Shown here: positions 9,512-18,035 of the stretch, in pieces
Numbering within the stretch: position 1 is the first letter of the stretch
How the letters are laid out: each line of letters starts with the position of its first letter
NCBI RefSeq assembly: GCF_003711225.1
Contig: NZ_CP031030.1
Span: 496,001 to 560,000 of the forward strand
Length of the DNA: 64,000 nt
DNA from: Runella sp. SP2
Lineage (GTDB): Bacteria > Bacteroidota > Bacteroidia > Cytophagales > Spirosomataceae
Direction: 5' to 3'
Notes under the pieces: model-generated
What the model was told of the DNA's origin: nothing
The model's database searches: none
The model's input: the letters and a program-made list of their open reading frames with translations, nothing else
Position numbers and translations under genes: made by a program

Positions 9512-10534
9512 ATGAATCGTAACCTACAAGATGGGCTAAATTTTTTCTCCAAACTTACGCGCAAGCGGGTTTGGAACGCCCTAAAAGTTATTTATAGCTT
9601 CTACGAATCGAAGTCCACGGGCAAAGCCTTGCACCGTGGACTTCCGATGAGTATTTCGTTTGAACCTACCACTTCGTGCAATTTGCGCTGTCCCGAATGC
9701 CCTAGTGGTTTGCGGTCGTTTACGCGACCTACGGGAATGTTGGACGGTGATTTGTTCAAACGCACCATCGACGAACTCGCTGATACCCTTTTGTACCTCA
9801 TTTTTTATTTTCAAGGGGAACCTTACCTGCATCCTAAGTTTTTGGAATTGGTCAGTTATGCCTCCAAAAAAGGGATTTATACCGCAACTTCCACCAATGC
9901 GCATTACTTAACCGAGGCAGCGGCCCGTCGCACGGTAGAAAGCGGCCTCGACCGCCTGATTGTGTCCATCGACGGCACAACGCAGGAAGTGTATCAGCAG
10001 TACCGAGTAGGAGGGAAGCTAGAAAAAGTGTTGGAAGGAACGCGTACGATACTGAAATGGAAGAAACAGCTCGGTTCTAAAACGCCGCACGTTGTTTTTC
10101 AGTTTTTGGTGGTACGTCCCAACGAACACCAAATTGAAGATGCCAAACGCCTCGCCAAAGAAATTGGGGTGGATGAAATAGGCTTTAAAACCGCTCAAAT
10201 TTACGAATACGAGCAAGGCGACCCGCTCATCCCGACGATTGATAAGTACTCCCGCTATGCCCAAAATACCGACGGCACCTACCGAATTAAAAATAGCCTC
10301 GACGGACATTGTTGGAAAATGTGGCATTCGTGCGTCATTACGTGGGATGGGAAAGTTGTCCCTTGCTGCTTCGATAAAGACGCTCACTATCGCCTTGGCG
10401 ACGTGTCCGAAACTTCTTTTCAAACCCTTTGGCAAAGCAAAGCCTACACCGATTTTCGTCAAGCTCTGATTCGCTCCCGTTCTGAAATCGAAATGTGTAA
10501 AAATTGCACCGAAGGAACGCAGGTTTGGGCGTAA
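9512..10534 (+). CDS. Radical SAM/SPASM domain protein
   Basis: A 340-residue radical SAM enzyme. The cluster motif CNLRCPEC (C56, C60, C63) binds the [4Fe-4S] centre that cleaves S-adenosylmethionine. The C-terminal region carries cysteines typical of a SPASM auxiliary-cluster domain (GHCWKMWHSC, VVPCCFDKD, MCKNC) with the usual LGD...LWQSKAYTDFR spacing. I chose the ATG at 9512 because the longer frame from 9449 runs back into the nuclease gene. The substrate is unknown. SPASM proteins often modify peptides, but no precursor peptide is seen nearby. The gene is followed by a long GGCAAG-type inverted repeat. Confidence 0.9.
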   Translation: MNRNLQDGLNFFSKLTRKRVWNALKVIYSFYESKSTGKALHRGLPMSISFEPTTSCNLRCPECPSGLRSFTRPTGMLDGDLFKRTIDELADTLLYLIFYFQGEPYLHPKFLELVSYASKKGIYTATSTNAHYLTEAAARRTVESGLDRLIVSIDGTTQEVYQQYRVGGKLEKVLEGTRTILKWKKQLGSKTPHVVFQFLVVRPNEHQIEDAKRLAKEIGVDEIGFKTAQIYEYEQGDPLIPTIDKYSRYAQNTDGTYRIKNSLDGHCWKMWHSCVITWDGKVVPCCFDKDAHYRLGDVSETSFQTLWQSKAYTDFRQALIRSRSEIEMCKNCTEGTQVWA

Positions 10535-10673
10535 GGGCAAGGGGCAAGTAGGCAAGTAGGCAAATAAGGCAAGGGGCAAGTGAGAAAATGAGGCAAGTGA
10601 GCAAATGAGGCAAGCTTGCAATTTGCCCCTTGCCCCTTGCAAACTTGCTCCTTTCTGCTTGCAAACTCGCTTC
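10535..10673. repeat. GGCAAG/CTTGCC low-complexity inverted repeat
   Basis: The whole gap between two convergent genes is built from the word (G)GGCAAG on the left and its complement on the right. The arms GGGCAAGGGGCAA (10535-10547) and TTGCCCCTTGCCC (10623-10635) are perfectly complementary over 13 bases, and a central GCAAGCTTGC is palindromic. It could act as a bidirectional terminator. Similar words recur at 28506-28539 and 41630-41662, also at gene ends. Confidence 0.75.
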
Positions 10674-11693
10674 TTACAAGAACCCCGTCACTTCTTTCCA
10701 GACGTTTTCTAGCACAGGAATTCCCTGTTGACTGTTTTTGAGTCGGGTTGCTAGTACTCGCTCGCTTGGGTAGCTTACGTGGCCTTGTTCTTTGATGGGA
10801 ACGGAGGTTTTATAGTCCTGAATGATGGCGTCAATGGTTGAAGAAATGCTGGAAAAGTTGCTTAGTTTCGACAAATCGAGCGCAATGAAAATCTGAGAAG
10901 AAGCCATTTCGGCTGGCTTTTGCGTGATTTCGTGCGTGGCTAATCCATTGGCTAAAGTAGCGGCAAGTACATCCAACAAAAACGAAAGTCCAGCACCTTT
11001 CCAAAAACCAACGGGCAACGACCGCCACGATTCCAAAATTTTGTCGGGCTCGTCGGTGAGGTTCCCGTCTTTGTCGTATCCGCCTACTACTGAAAGTTTT
11101 TCATTTTTCATGACGGCCAATTCCATTGCTCCAAACGAGTACTGCGACATCGCCATGTCGAGTACGATGGCTTCGTCGCCGTAGGGAGCGGCAAATACCA
11201 ACGGGTTGTTGCCTAATTTGGGATTGGTAGCGCCCCAGGCAGGCATGTTGGCGGTGGTATTGGTCCAGCCGATGAACGCAAAACCTGCTTTTGCTGCTTG
11301 CCAGCCGTACGCCCCGCCGCGCATCCAGTGGTTGGTATTGGCCAACGCGACGCATCCAATCCCGTGTTTTTGGGCTAACTTCATGGCACGTTCGGTAGCG
11401 AAAATGGCGTTGGAAGGCCCTGCTCCCAAATTCCCGTTCCACTGCTCAATGCCCCCAAAACGGTGAACTATCGTCGGTTTGGCGTCGGGAATCACGTATC
11501 CGTTGCGAACGTATTGGATGAAGCGAGGAAAACGGTTGATGCCGTGGGTATAGATTCCGTCAACACTATTCTGCGTGAAAGTCATGGCACATTCTTCGGC
11601 TCTTTTTTTAGGAAAATTGTGCTGCAAAAGAATCCGCTTGAGCGTTTTGTGCATTTTGTCCGCAGGAATGGTAAGGAGTTTAGGGGTTGACAT
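10674..11693 (-). CDS. Malate/L-lactate dehydrogenase family (LDH2) oxidoreductase
   Basis: A 339-residue NAD(P)H-dependent oxidoreductase of the LDH2/MDG2 family (YlbC, YiaK and relatives), which reduces or oxidises 2-oxo acids and ureido or sugar-derived acids. The family signatures visible are DGIYTHGINRFPRF with the catalytic His, a Gly-rich GNLGAGPSNAIFA segment, VALANTNHWMRGG, and NNPLVFAAPYG followed by VLDMAMSQYSFG. Length is normal for the family. It lies 20 bases downstream of the phytanoyl-CoA dioxygenase-like gene on the same strand, so the two are probably co-transcribed. The actual substrate is not deducible. Confidence 0.88.
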   Translation of the reverse strand: MSTPKLLTIPADKMHKTLKRILLQHNFPKKRAEECAMTFTQNSVDGIYTHGINRFPRFIQYVRNGYVIPDAKPTIVHRFGGIEQWNGNLGAGPSNAIFATERAMKLAQKHGIGCVALANTNHWMRGGAYGWQAAKAGFAFIGWTNTTANMPAWGATNPKLGNNPLVFAAPYGDEAIVLDMAMSQYSFGAMELAVMKNEKLSVVGGYDKDGNLTDEPDKILESWRSLPVGFWKGAGLSFLLDVLAATLANGLATHEITQKPAEMASSQIFIALDLSKLSNFSSISSTIDAIIQDYKTSVPIKEQGHVSYPSERVLATRLKNSQQGIPVLENVWKEVTGFL

Positions 11694-11713
11694 AAGTCTT
11701 TTTTTTCAGTTAG

Positions 11714-12451
11714 TTACACGTCTAAAATGTGGCTGCCTACTTCCCCAATACGTTCACTTGTTTCTTGGGTAATGTAGCGCTTTTGGTCAATTTGTTGGGG
11801 CTGGTCGCGGGTACAAAAATAACTGTGTATGCTGCGACGGTCGCGGTCGGTGAAGTTGGTCGTGCCTCCGTGCCAAACGTGCGAATTAAAGATAAATACC
11901 GAACCTGCAGGTGCAATAATGCGAATTTCGTCGGGATGTTTGTCGTTGGGGTCGGCCATGGCTTCGTCGGGTAATACGCTGCCTTTGTGGGTTTTGGGAA
12001 CGATGCGGGTGGAGCCGTTTTGTTCAGTAAAATCGTCCAGCAACCAAATGCTGTTGCACACCTTAAAAGAGCCGTCGGCGATGGCATTGCGCCAATCGAC
12101 GTGGAGTTTTTGATGGCCTTTTCCAGGCTTTGCCGCGCGATAATTGAGCGACGACAACTTAAATTCGTGCCCCAAAACGGCTTCAATTCCTGCTAATACC
12201 CGTGGATGCGTGTAAAAAATGTCAAAAACGGAGCCTTTGTTGACCAAATCGGCCAAGCGGTCGGCACCTTCTTCTTTGGGATGGCGAATGTATTTGGAAT
12301 CGGCTAGCTCTGAGCCTGCATTTTCTCCTTCGTTGTCCATCAACTCCGCGAGTCGCTCGTTGACTTGTTTTACTTGCTCGGGGGTAAGTAACTGCCCTAA
12401 TTTAAGGTAACCGTTGGTGTCCAAAAATTCAATTTCTTCCTTGGTAAGCAT
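11714..12451 (-). CDS. Phytanoyl-CoA dioxygenase (PhyH) family protein
   Basis: A 245-residue Fe(II)/2-oxoglutarate-dependent oxygenase of the PhyH family. The iron-binding facial triad is visible as HVD in KLHVDWRNAI and the distal His in NSHVWHGGTTN; an Arg a few residues later (DRDRRSIH) is the likely 2-oxoglutarate ligand. The middle segment GSTRIVPKTHKGS is also characteristic. Family members hydroxylate varied small molecules, and the substrate is unknown. It is probably the first gene of a two-gene unit with the LDH2-type dehydrogenase, which could oxidise a hydroxylated product, but that link is inference. Confidence 0.88.
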   Translation of the reverse strand: MLTKEEIEFLDTNGYLKLGQLLTPEQVKQVNERLAELMDNEGENAGSELADSKYIRHPKEEGADRLADLVNKGSVFDIFYTHPRVLAGIEAVLGHEFKLSSLNYRAAKPGKGHQKLHVDWRNAIADGSFKVCNSIWLLDDFTEQNGSTRIVPKTHKGSVLPDEAMADPNDKHPDEIRIIAPAGSVFIFNSHVWHGGTTNFTDRDRRSIHSYFCTRDQPQQIDQKRYITQETSERIGEVGSHILDV

Positions 12452-12520
12452 TGTTTACTGTCGTTAAAAGCAGCGTTTATAAAATAGTAGAAACCAAAAC
12501 ACGAACATTTCTACTGCACC

Positions 12521-12788
12521 GTGAAGCTGGTTGCTTCCAACCCGCCGCTTGCGTCGAAAGGTCAGGGTATGAGTACCCTGACACACAGTGAAGCGGGTTG
12601 CTCCCAACCCGCCGCTTGCGTCGAATGGTCAGGGTATGAGTACCCTGAGGCACCGTGAAGCGGGTTGCTCCCAACCCGCCGCTTGCGTCGAATGGTCAGG
12701 GTATGAGTACCCTGACACACCGTGAAGCGGGTTGCTCCCAACCTGCCGCTTGCGTCGAATGGTCAGGGTATGAGTACCCTGACACACG
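12521..12788. repeat. Four tandem copies of a 67-bp double-hairpin repeat
   Basis: Copies begin at 12521, 12588, 12655 and 12722, exactly 67 bases apart, with only a few substitutions. Each unit contains two perfect stem-loops: GCGGGTTG-ctcc-CAACCCGC (8-bp stem) and CAGGGTA-tgag-TACCCTG (7-bp stem). The array lies between the start of the PhyH gene and the end of the M14 peptidase gene. There are no unique spacers, so it is not a CRISPR array. Confidence 0.95.
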
Positions 12789-12794
12789 GTGAGC

Positions 12795-15350
12795 TTATTC
12801 CCCGCCCAATGGGTTTGGTGTAGTGATGTTGGCACCAAAAAACAACGCGTTGAAAAACATCTTTTCTGTACCGTACCAAATTCCACGGAAACTTGGATTG
12901 TCTGAAAAAAGTATGACGCGCCCGCTTCCTTCTGGAGCGACAACAACGGCGGCGGAGCTGCTGATTTTTTTCAACGATTGGGGATGCACGTAGCCCGTTA
13001 AATAGGGTTTGTCGGAATATTGAACCACCGTATTGTAAGGACTAGCAGAAGGCTCTAAAAAGGTATTGTTGTTGCGGTAAAGGGCAATTTTGCGGTTTTT
13101 GTAGCCAAATCCAATGGGATGCGTAATGTCTAAATCAGCCTCAAAAATGGTTCCTCCCGTATTTTTTGAACCTTCCGAAGCGGCTGCATCTTCGTAGTTG
13201 ATACGCCCGCGTTTGGCAAGTGCTGTCGAATCGGCCTTGGTGTTTACCCGCAATTTTTCTTTGACAATGTCGCTGCGAATCGCCCATTCAGAAGCAGTTT
13301 TGAGCGTGACGAGTGTACCACCGTTGGCCACCCACTGCTTAATTTTGGGCGCAAGGGCGCGGTCGTACTGCCCCGAAACCAGCACAATGACGTTGTACTT
13401 GCTGAGGTTGAGCCGTGGAAGCATCCCGACATCCACTTTGGTAATAGGCATTCCCACGTGCGTGTCGAGCCAATACCACACTTCGCCTACTTCGTTGCCA
13501 TTTACGCCCTGACCCACCGCAATGAGCGCTTCGGGTTTGGTTACTTTTTGGAAGGTATTACTTCCCAAATCGACTCCCATTTGGCTATAACCCGTCGGTA
13601 CACCTACAAACGAAACGCCTGCTTCTTGACCAGCGGCTTTGATGGCTTCGTAAAGGGCATCGGGCGAAAGGGTTTGGGTCTCAACGGGCACCATCAACGC
13701 CCCGTGACTGTACGATTTGTCTCCAATCTTAAACGCTTTGGTCGCTACTTTGACCAAAATGCCTTGACTTACCAAACGATATAGCGCTTTGGTCGCCATA
13801 AAATCGGAGTAGTCGAGCAAGTAAGCGTAGGGTGATTTGGTAGGAATAGTTACCGTCGATTGCATAAATTCTTGGCCAATGCGCGCTCCCTTTGCAATCG
13901 GTGTACGAACCTCGCCTTGGGCTAATCCAAACGCTAACGGTAAGTTCCACGCAGACGCGTCATAAAAAAGGCTATCGGCAAATTTGGTAGGTTTCTCAAA
14001 CACACTTTGCACGAGGCGGTACTGGGGCTGAGCCGTGGGAACGAAGAGCGCTTTCCCCTTTTCATACACCTTTCCGTCGATGGTGAGGTTATCGGTCAAT
14101 TGGTAACATTCGATGTGGTGGTGCAACAGCGTTTGCGTAAAACGGCGTAGGCGCGTTGCGTCCACACTTTCGCCTACTACATAGCCTTTGATGGCGTTTT
14201 TGTTCCCTTCCGAAATGGCCGAAGCAAAAAACTCACGTTGGAATTTGAGCAAATTTGGGCGCTCGTCCACGGCAGCTTGGCAGGTAGCCAAGGCGCAGAC
14301 GAGTTGGTTGCGTATCGTAAACGCAAACGTAACGGGGCCGTTGGGGCTATCTTGTACAAAGCCCCGCGAACTTGCCTGTTCAAACAACAACCCCAGTCCT
14401 CCTTCCATGTCGGGGTAGCTGGAGCCGTAGCCTGGGTACAAGTTATCAAACGACTCTTTGGTATAGTAAAACGACCCAATGGCGTTCAACGCTTTTTCGT
14501 AGTATTTGGCAAATTTCCCGTTGAGGGTTTTATAAACGTACTGTGGCACGAGTGGGTTTTCGGCGTTTTCTTTGGTAGGCTCAAAGAAAAAAGTGGAGTT
14601 AGTACCCATTTCGTGGTGGTCGGTGACGACGTTGGGGAGCCATTGGTGGTAAAACTTCAAGCGGTTCTGGCTTTCGACGTGGACGGCCAGGTACCAGTCG
14701 CGGTTGAGGTCAAACCAGTAGTGATTTGTGCGGCCGCCAGGCCATACTTCGAGGTGTTCGCGGTCGTTGTTGTCGGATACCAGAGGAGTGCCACGGTGTT
14801 GGTTGACCCAACTCACAAAACGGTCGCGACCGTCGGGGTTGAGCACGGGTTCAATCAAGACCACCGATTCGTCCAACATCTTTTTGGCGTCTTCGTCTTC
14901 ACAGGCGGCGAAATAATAAGCCGCCAAAATCATGGCTTCTCCTCCCGACGTTTCATTGCCGTGAACGTTGGCCCCGAGCTGAACAAAAACGGGCATTTTG
15001 GCTACGTCAGGCATGGCCGCGTTGGGGTCGGTGAGTTTTAAGTGCTCGTTTTGCAGTTCGGGCAACTTGGCCATGTTGGCGGGCGACGAAAAAAATACGA
15101 CCAAGTGCGGGCGTTTTTCGTAGGTTTCTCCAATGACTTTCACCTGCACGCGCTCCGACAGGCGGTCGAGTTCGTACATGTAAGCCACCAAGCGGTCGTA
15201 GCGGGTTTGGTAATCGCCAATCGCGTGCCCCAAAAACTGTTCGGGGGTGGGTATCGAAGGATTAAATTTTTTGTTGGGAAAAAAATAACCGTTTTGGGCA
15301 TGAAGGCACAGGGTCACGCCCATAAAAAAGGCAAGAAAAAGTTGTCTCAT
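12795..15350 (-). CDS. M14 family zinc carboxypeptidase, secreted
   Basis: An 851-residue secreted protein with a signal peptide (MRQLFLAFFMGVTLCLHAQ). The peptidase domain shows the M14 zinc motif H130-x2-E133 in QLGANVHGNETSGGEAM, an NPDGRDRF segment, YWFDLNRDWY and VVTDHHEMG carrying a further His. The remaining roughly 500 residues form a long C-terminal region typical of large Bacteroidota M14 proteins, including a Gly-Gly-rich GQYDRALAPKIKQWVANGG segment resembling a glutamine-amidotransferase-like fold. It probably trims peptides in the periplasm or outside the cell. A minus-strand promoter -7 element lies at 15395-15402, and the gene is divergent from blaI. Its 3' end abuts the 67-bp repeat array. 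Confidence 0.92.
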   Translation of the reverse strand: MRQLFLAFFMGVTLCLHAQNGYFFPNKKFNPSIPTPEQFLGHAIGDYQTRYDRLVAYMYELDRLSERVQVKVIGETYEKRPHLVVFFSSPANMAKLPELQNEHLKLTDPNAAMPDVAKMPVFVQLGANVHGNETSGGEAMILAAYYFAACEDEDAKKMLDESVVLIEPVLNPDGRDRFVSWVNQHRGTPLVSDNNDREHLEVWPGGRTNHYWFDLNRDWYLAVHVESQNRLKFYHQWLPNVVTDHHEMGTNSTFFFEPTKENAENPLVPQYVYKTLNGKFAKYYEKALNAIGSFYYTKESFDNLYPGYGSSYPDMEGGLGLLFEQASSRGFVQDSPNGPVTFAFTIRNQLVCALATCQAAVDERPNLLKFQREFFASAISEGNKNAIKGYVVGESVDATRLRRFTQTLLHHHIECYQLTDNLTIDGKVYEKGKALFVPTAQPQYRLVQSVFEKPTKFADSLFYDASAWNLPLAFGLAQGEVRTPIAKGARIGQEFMQSTVTIPTKSPYAYLLDYSDFMATKALYRLVSQGILVKVATKAFKIGDKSYSHGALMVPVETQTLSPDALYEAIKAAGQEAGVSFVGVPTGYSQMGVDLGSNTFQKVTKPEALIAVGQGVNGNEVGEVWYWLDTHVGMPITKVDVGMLPRLNLSKYNVIVLVSGQYDRALAPKIKQWVANGGTLVTLKTASEWAIRSDIVKEKLRVNTKADSTALAKRGRINYEDAAASEGSKNTGGTIFEADLDITHPIGFGYKNRKIALYRNNNTFLEPSASPYNTVVQYSDKPYLTGYVHPQSLKKISSSAAVVVAPEGSGRVILFSDNPSFRGIWYGTEKMFFNALFFGANITTPNPLGGE

Positions 15351-15394
15351 ACGAGTAAGTAAATGGTTTGAAGTGAAGTTAGAAGGGCAATAGA

Positions 15395-15402
15395 CAAATA
15401 TA
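15395..15402 (-). promoter_or_regulatory. Putative -7 element for the M14 peptidase gene
   Basis: Read on the minus strand the sequence is TATATTTG, matching the Bacteroidota TAnnTTTG consensus, about 45 bases before the start codon. A TTTTC about 20 bases upstream is only a weak -33 match. Confidence 0.35.
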
Positions 15403-15438
15403 CGTATTTCAGGTTATTGAAAACTTTTTTAAATAAAA

Positions 15439-15470
15439 CTGATAAAACAGTTGTATAACTGAAAAATCAG
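15439..15470. promoter_or_regulatory. Dyad-symmetric operator, probable BlaI-type binding site
   Basis: A 32-base dyad reads CTGAT-N4-CAGTT-GTAT-AACTG-N4-ATCAG; all ten half-site base pairs match and the spacers are equal. It overlaps the probable -33 element and lies 15 bases before the blaI start codon. BlaI/MecI dimers bind such palindromes and repress their own operon, so autoregulation is the natural reading. Confidence 0.75.
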
Positions 15471-15481
15471 GTGTAAGTTTG
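15451..15481 (+). promoter_or_regulatory. Promoter of the blaI-M56 operon
   Basis: TTG at 15451-15453 followed by 20 bases and TAAGTTTG at 15474-15481 fits the Bacteroidota consensus (TTG-N19/20-TAnnTTTG). The predicted transcription start falls at or next to the ATG at 15486, so the mRNA may be leaderless. The -33 element is inside the dyad operator. Confidence 0.7.
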
Positions 15482-15485
15482 AGGC

Positions 15486-15845
15486 ATGGAAGAACTAACA
15501 CGCACAGAAGAGCGCATCATGCAAATCATTTGGGATTTGGAACGATGCTTTGTCAAAGACATTATTGAGCGACTCGACGACGAGCCTAAGCCACCTTACA
15601 ACACGATTTCTTCGGTCGTTCGTATTTTGGAGAAAAAAGGATTTGTTGGGTTCAAAGCCTACGGAAAGACGTACGAATACTTTCCTATTATCCCCAAAGA
15701 GTCGTACGGAAAACAAACCTTTCACAAGGTACTGGCCAATTATTTCGACAATTCGCCCGCCAGTTTATTGTCGTTTATGGTCAATGATAAAACCTTGGAC
15801 GCGGCTGAAATAGAACGACTTCGCCAATTTATAAACAACCAGTAA
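15486..15845 (+). CDS. blaI: BlaI/MecI/CopY family transcriptional repressor
   Basis: A 119-residue winged-helix repressor of the BlaI/MecI family. The N-terminus LTRTEERIMQIIWDLERCFV and the recognition region PPYNTISSVVRILEKKGFVG are diagnostic, and the C-terminal half is the helical dimerisation domain. In the known systems such repressors are cut or released when an M56 membrane protease senses a signal. Here that protease gene follows one base after the stop, so the two form an operon. The perfect dyad at 15439-15470 is the likely operator. Beta-lactam sensing is not implied: Bacteroidota carry many such pairs next to unrelated genes. Confidence 0.92.
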   Translation: MEELTRTEERIMQIIWDLERCFVKDIIERLDDEPKPPYNTISSVVRILEKKGFVGFKAYGKTYEYFPIIPKESYGKQTFHKVLANYFDNSPASLLSFMVNDKTLDAAEIERLRQFINNQ

Positions 15846-15846
15846 G

Positions 15847-17952
15847 ATGCTGCTCTTGCTCTATTTGCTCAAAGTGTCGGCCTGTTTGGGGCTATTTTAT
15901 GGGTTGTACTATTTTCTATTTCGACGATTTACCTTTCATCGTCTCAATCGAATTTACCTGCTGCTGACTTTACTGTTGAGTTTTCTGATTCCGTGGGTAG
16001 AAATAGAGCAAAAGCGAATCGTAGAGGTCGTTCCCGTGGCGGAAGAACCTGTCACTTCACCACAAAGTGAGGTTTTTGAGCAAAGCGTCCAATCGTTGGA
16101 TGGAGAATCTAGTCAACTGATTAACAGTAAATTAAGAGGAGTGGAGCCTATCCCTGAAAAGAAATATTGGTTCGCAACGCTGACGTGGGAACAAGGGAGT
16201 ATAGTGGGGTACGTTATGGGTCTTTTGGTGTCTTTGGTTGTGTTGACCCGACGACTATGGAAAATTGCACTTTTGAGCAAAAAACGCCAAAACGACGCCA
16301 ATAAAGACTGGGTAGAAGTATCGGAACCTTTTACTGCTGCCTCGTTTTTTGGGGTTGTCTTTATGAATTCACAGGCGCTCACCGAAGAAGAAACACAGCA
16401 AGTGTTGTTGCACGAACAAATGCACGCTCGGCTGTTTCATTCCGTAGATGTGCTGCTGATTGAGCTATGTAAAGTGATTTTATGGTTTAATCCCGCCATA
16501 TATTTCTATAAAAAATCGCTTGCCGAAATCCATGAATATGAGGTAGATGCGCAGCTAGCGGCTCGCTTTGATGCCAAAACCTACGCTTATTTGATTTTGA
16601 AATTGGCGACCCAGTCGTCACATTCTCTGGTCCATTCTTTTGGAAAACATCCCGTCACAAACCGTATTCATTTTTTATTTCAAAAACCAACATCTGCCAT
16701 GAAAAAACTATTGTATGCCTTTGGATTACCGCTGGGAGTAGCGGGAGTTTTGGCCTTTGCGCCGCGTAAAGAAGTGCTTGTATATAACGAACTACCAGCA
16801 ACGACTACCCCCAAAGAAGTACCCGCGAAAACGTATCCTTTGAGAGTGCATGATAACAATTTAGCTACTGAACGGACTGAGTCTATGAAAAAACAAAGGC
16901 GTTTAAAGCCTTTTGAACCTCAAAAAACGGCTCAAGACGAACGCCTTCCTGACGAAAATTCATACACAGAATTCAATAAGATTGTGCAGGAGATGCGCTC
17001 AAAGGATATTTTCTTCAAACGAGTTGAGATTACATCAAAAACAGACGGGATAAAAGAGATGTTGATCTTTGCCCGTGGGGGCGAGGGTACTACCGCAACG
17101 GGTTTGGTTATTGGGATGGGCAAATCCCCGATTTATTATTTGGACGGTATGAAGGTGCAAGAGGAAGTTGTGAAGTCACTGAAGCCATCTCACATAAAAA
17201 AAGTGGATATCCTCGAACCTGAGTATAATAGATACCCTGCCTTTGTAAAGAAACACAAGCTAGACGTGAAAAATGAAAAAATTGTATGGATGGAAAGAAA
17301 GGCCTTTGATTTCAAAAAAGTGCCAGCTCCCAAGCTTGAGCAGAAACTGTCGCTTCGCTCAGGAGGCTCTGTGGATACCATACGTACTTTTCTACCAGCA
17401 AATGAATTGGGCACAAATCCGTTAGTTTTTATCAATGGAGAAGAATTTCCAGCAAGTGTCCTGACGCGTGTTGATCCAAGTAAATTTGGGATGACTTACA
17501 TAGCAAAACCTAATGACTCTAAAGCCATTTTAAAATACGGAATTCGGGCAGTGGACGGCGTGGTGGATATAAAAACGATTGATGATTGCTTTTTCAAAAC
17601 GGAACAAGAACGGATGTTGGCTGTAGAAAACATGAGAAAAATGCTGAATACGACGAATAAAAGATTGAGCAAGCGTTTTCTTAAAAACAATGAGGGCAAT
17701 GAGGTGATGATGATTGTCGTGCGAGGTTTTGTGTATGATCAACCATTTTTTTCGGGTTTTGAAAAAAATGCTAAGCTGATTTACATGTTGGATGGAAAAC
17801 CCGTACAAGAAGAAGAAATCAATCGCTACGAAGGTAAGTTTTACTCAGCGGTTTCGTGGAAAAAAAGTGACAGCAAATCCAAATTTGAAGAACAACACGC
17901 GGCACTTATTGACGGATACGACGGGGGAATTGCGCTGAAAACGACCCGCTAA
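15847..17952 (+). CDS. BlaR1-like M56 metallopeptidase with repeated plug-like C-terminal domains
   Basis: A 701-residue membrane sensor-protease. The N-terminal part has membrane helices (about 1-20, 33-50, 115-135) around the M56 zinc protease motif HEQMH (H189, E190, H193), followed by HEYEVDAQ, which supplies the third ligand. A further helix lies near 290-305. Instead of a penicillin-binding sensor, the C-terminal region has three segments resembling TonB-receptor plug motifs: IYYLDGMKVQEEVV, LVFINGEEFPAS...VDGVVDIKT and LIYMLDGKPVQEEEI. Such tails recur in Bacteroidota M56 proteins but their ligand is unknown. The protein is expected to inactivate the adjacent BlaI repressor on receiving a signal. 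Confidence 0.9.
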   Translation: MLLLLYLLKVSACLGLFYGLYYFLFRRFTFHRLNRIYLLLTLLLSFLIPWVEIEQKRIVEVVPVAEEPVTSPQSEVFEQSVQSLDGESSQLINSKLRGVEPIPEKKYWFATLTWEQGSIVGYVMGLLVSLVVLTRRLWKIALLSKKRQNDANKDWVEVSEPFTAASFFGVVFMNSQALTEEETQQVLLHEQMHARLFHSVDVLLIELCKVILWFNPAIYFYKKSLAEIHEYEVDAQLAARFDAKTYAYLILKLATQSSHSLVHSFGKHPVTNRIHFLFQKPTSAMKKLLYAFGLPLGVAGVLAFAPRKEVLVYNELPATTTPKEVPAKTYPLRVHDNNLATERTESMKKQRRLKPFEPQKTAQDERLPDENSYTEFNKIVQEMRSKDIFFKRVEITSKTDGIKEMLIFARGGEGTTATGLVIGMGKSPIYYLDGMKVQEEVVKSLKPSHIKKVDILEPEYNRYPAFVKKHKLDVKNEKIVWMERKAFDFKKVPAPKLEQKLSLRSGGSVDTIRTFLPANELGTNPLVFINGEEFPASVLTRVDPSKFGMTYIAKPNDSKAILKYGIRAVDGVVDIKTIDDCFFKTEQERMLAVENMRKMLNTTNKRLSKRFLKNNEGNEVMMIVVRGFVYDQPFFSGFEKNAKLIYMLDGKPVQEEEINRYEGKFYSAVSWKKSDSKSKFEEQHAALIDGYDGGIALKTTR

Positions 17953-18035
17953 AAATTACTTTTAAGGGCAAAATAGGCCAAAATGAGCGTTTTTTCCTAC
18001 ATTTGGGTAAGTTACACTTTTTCTTAACCCAAACT

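Noticed and set aside
12521-12788. Tandem repeat considered as a CRISPR array
   Set aside because: Units are contiguous with no variable spacers and contain two hairpins each; no cas genes nearby.
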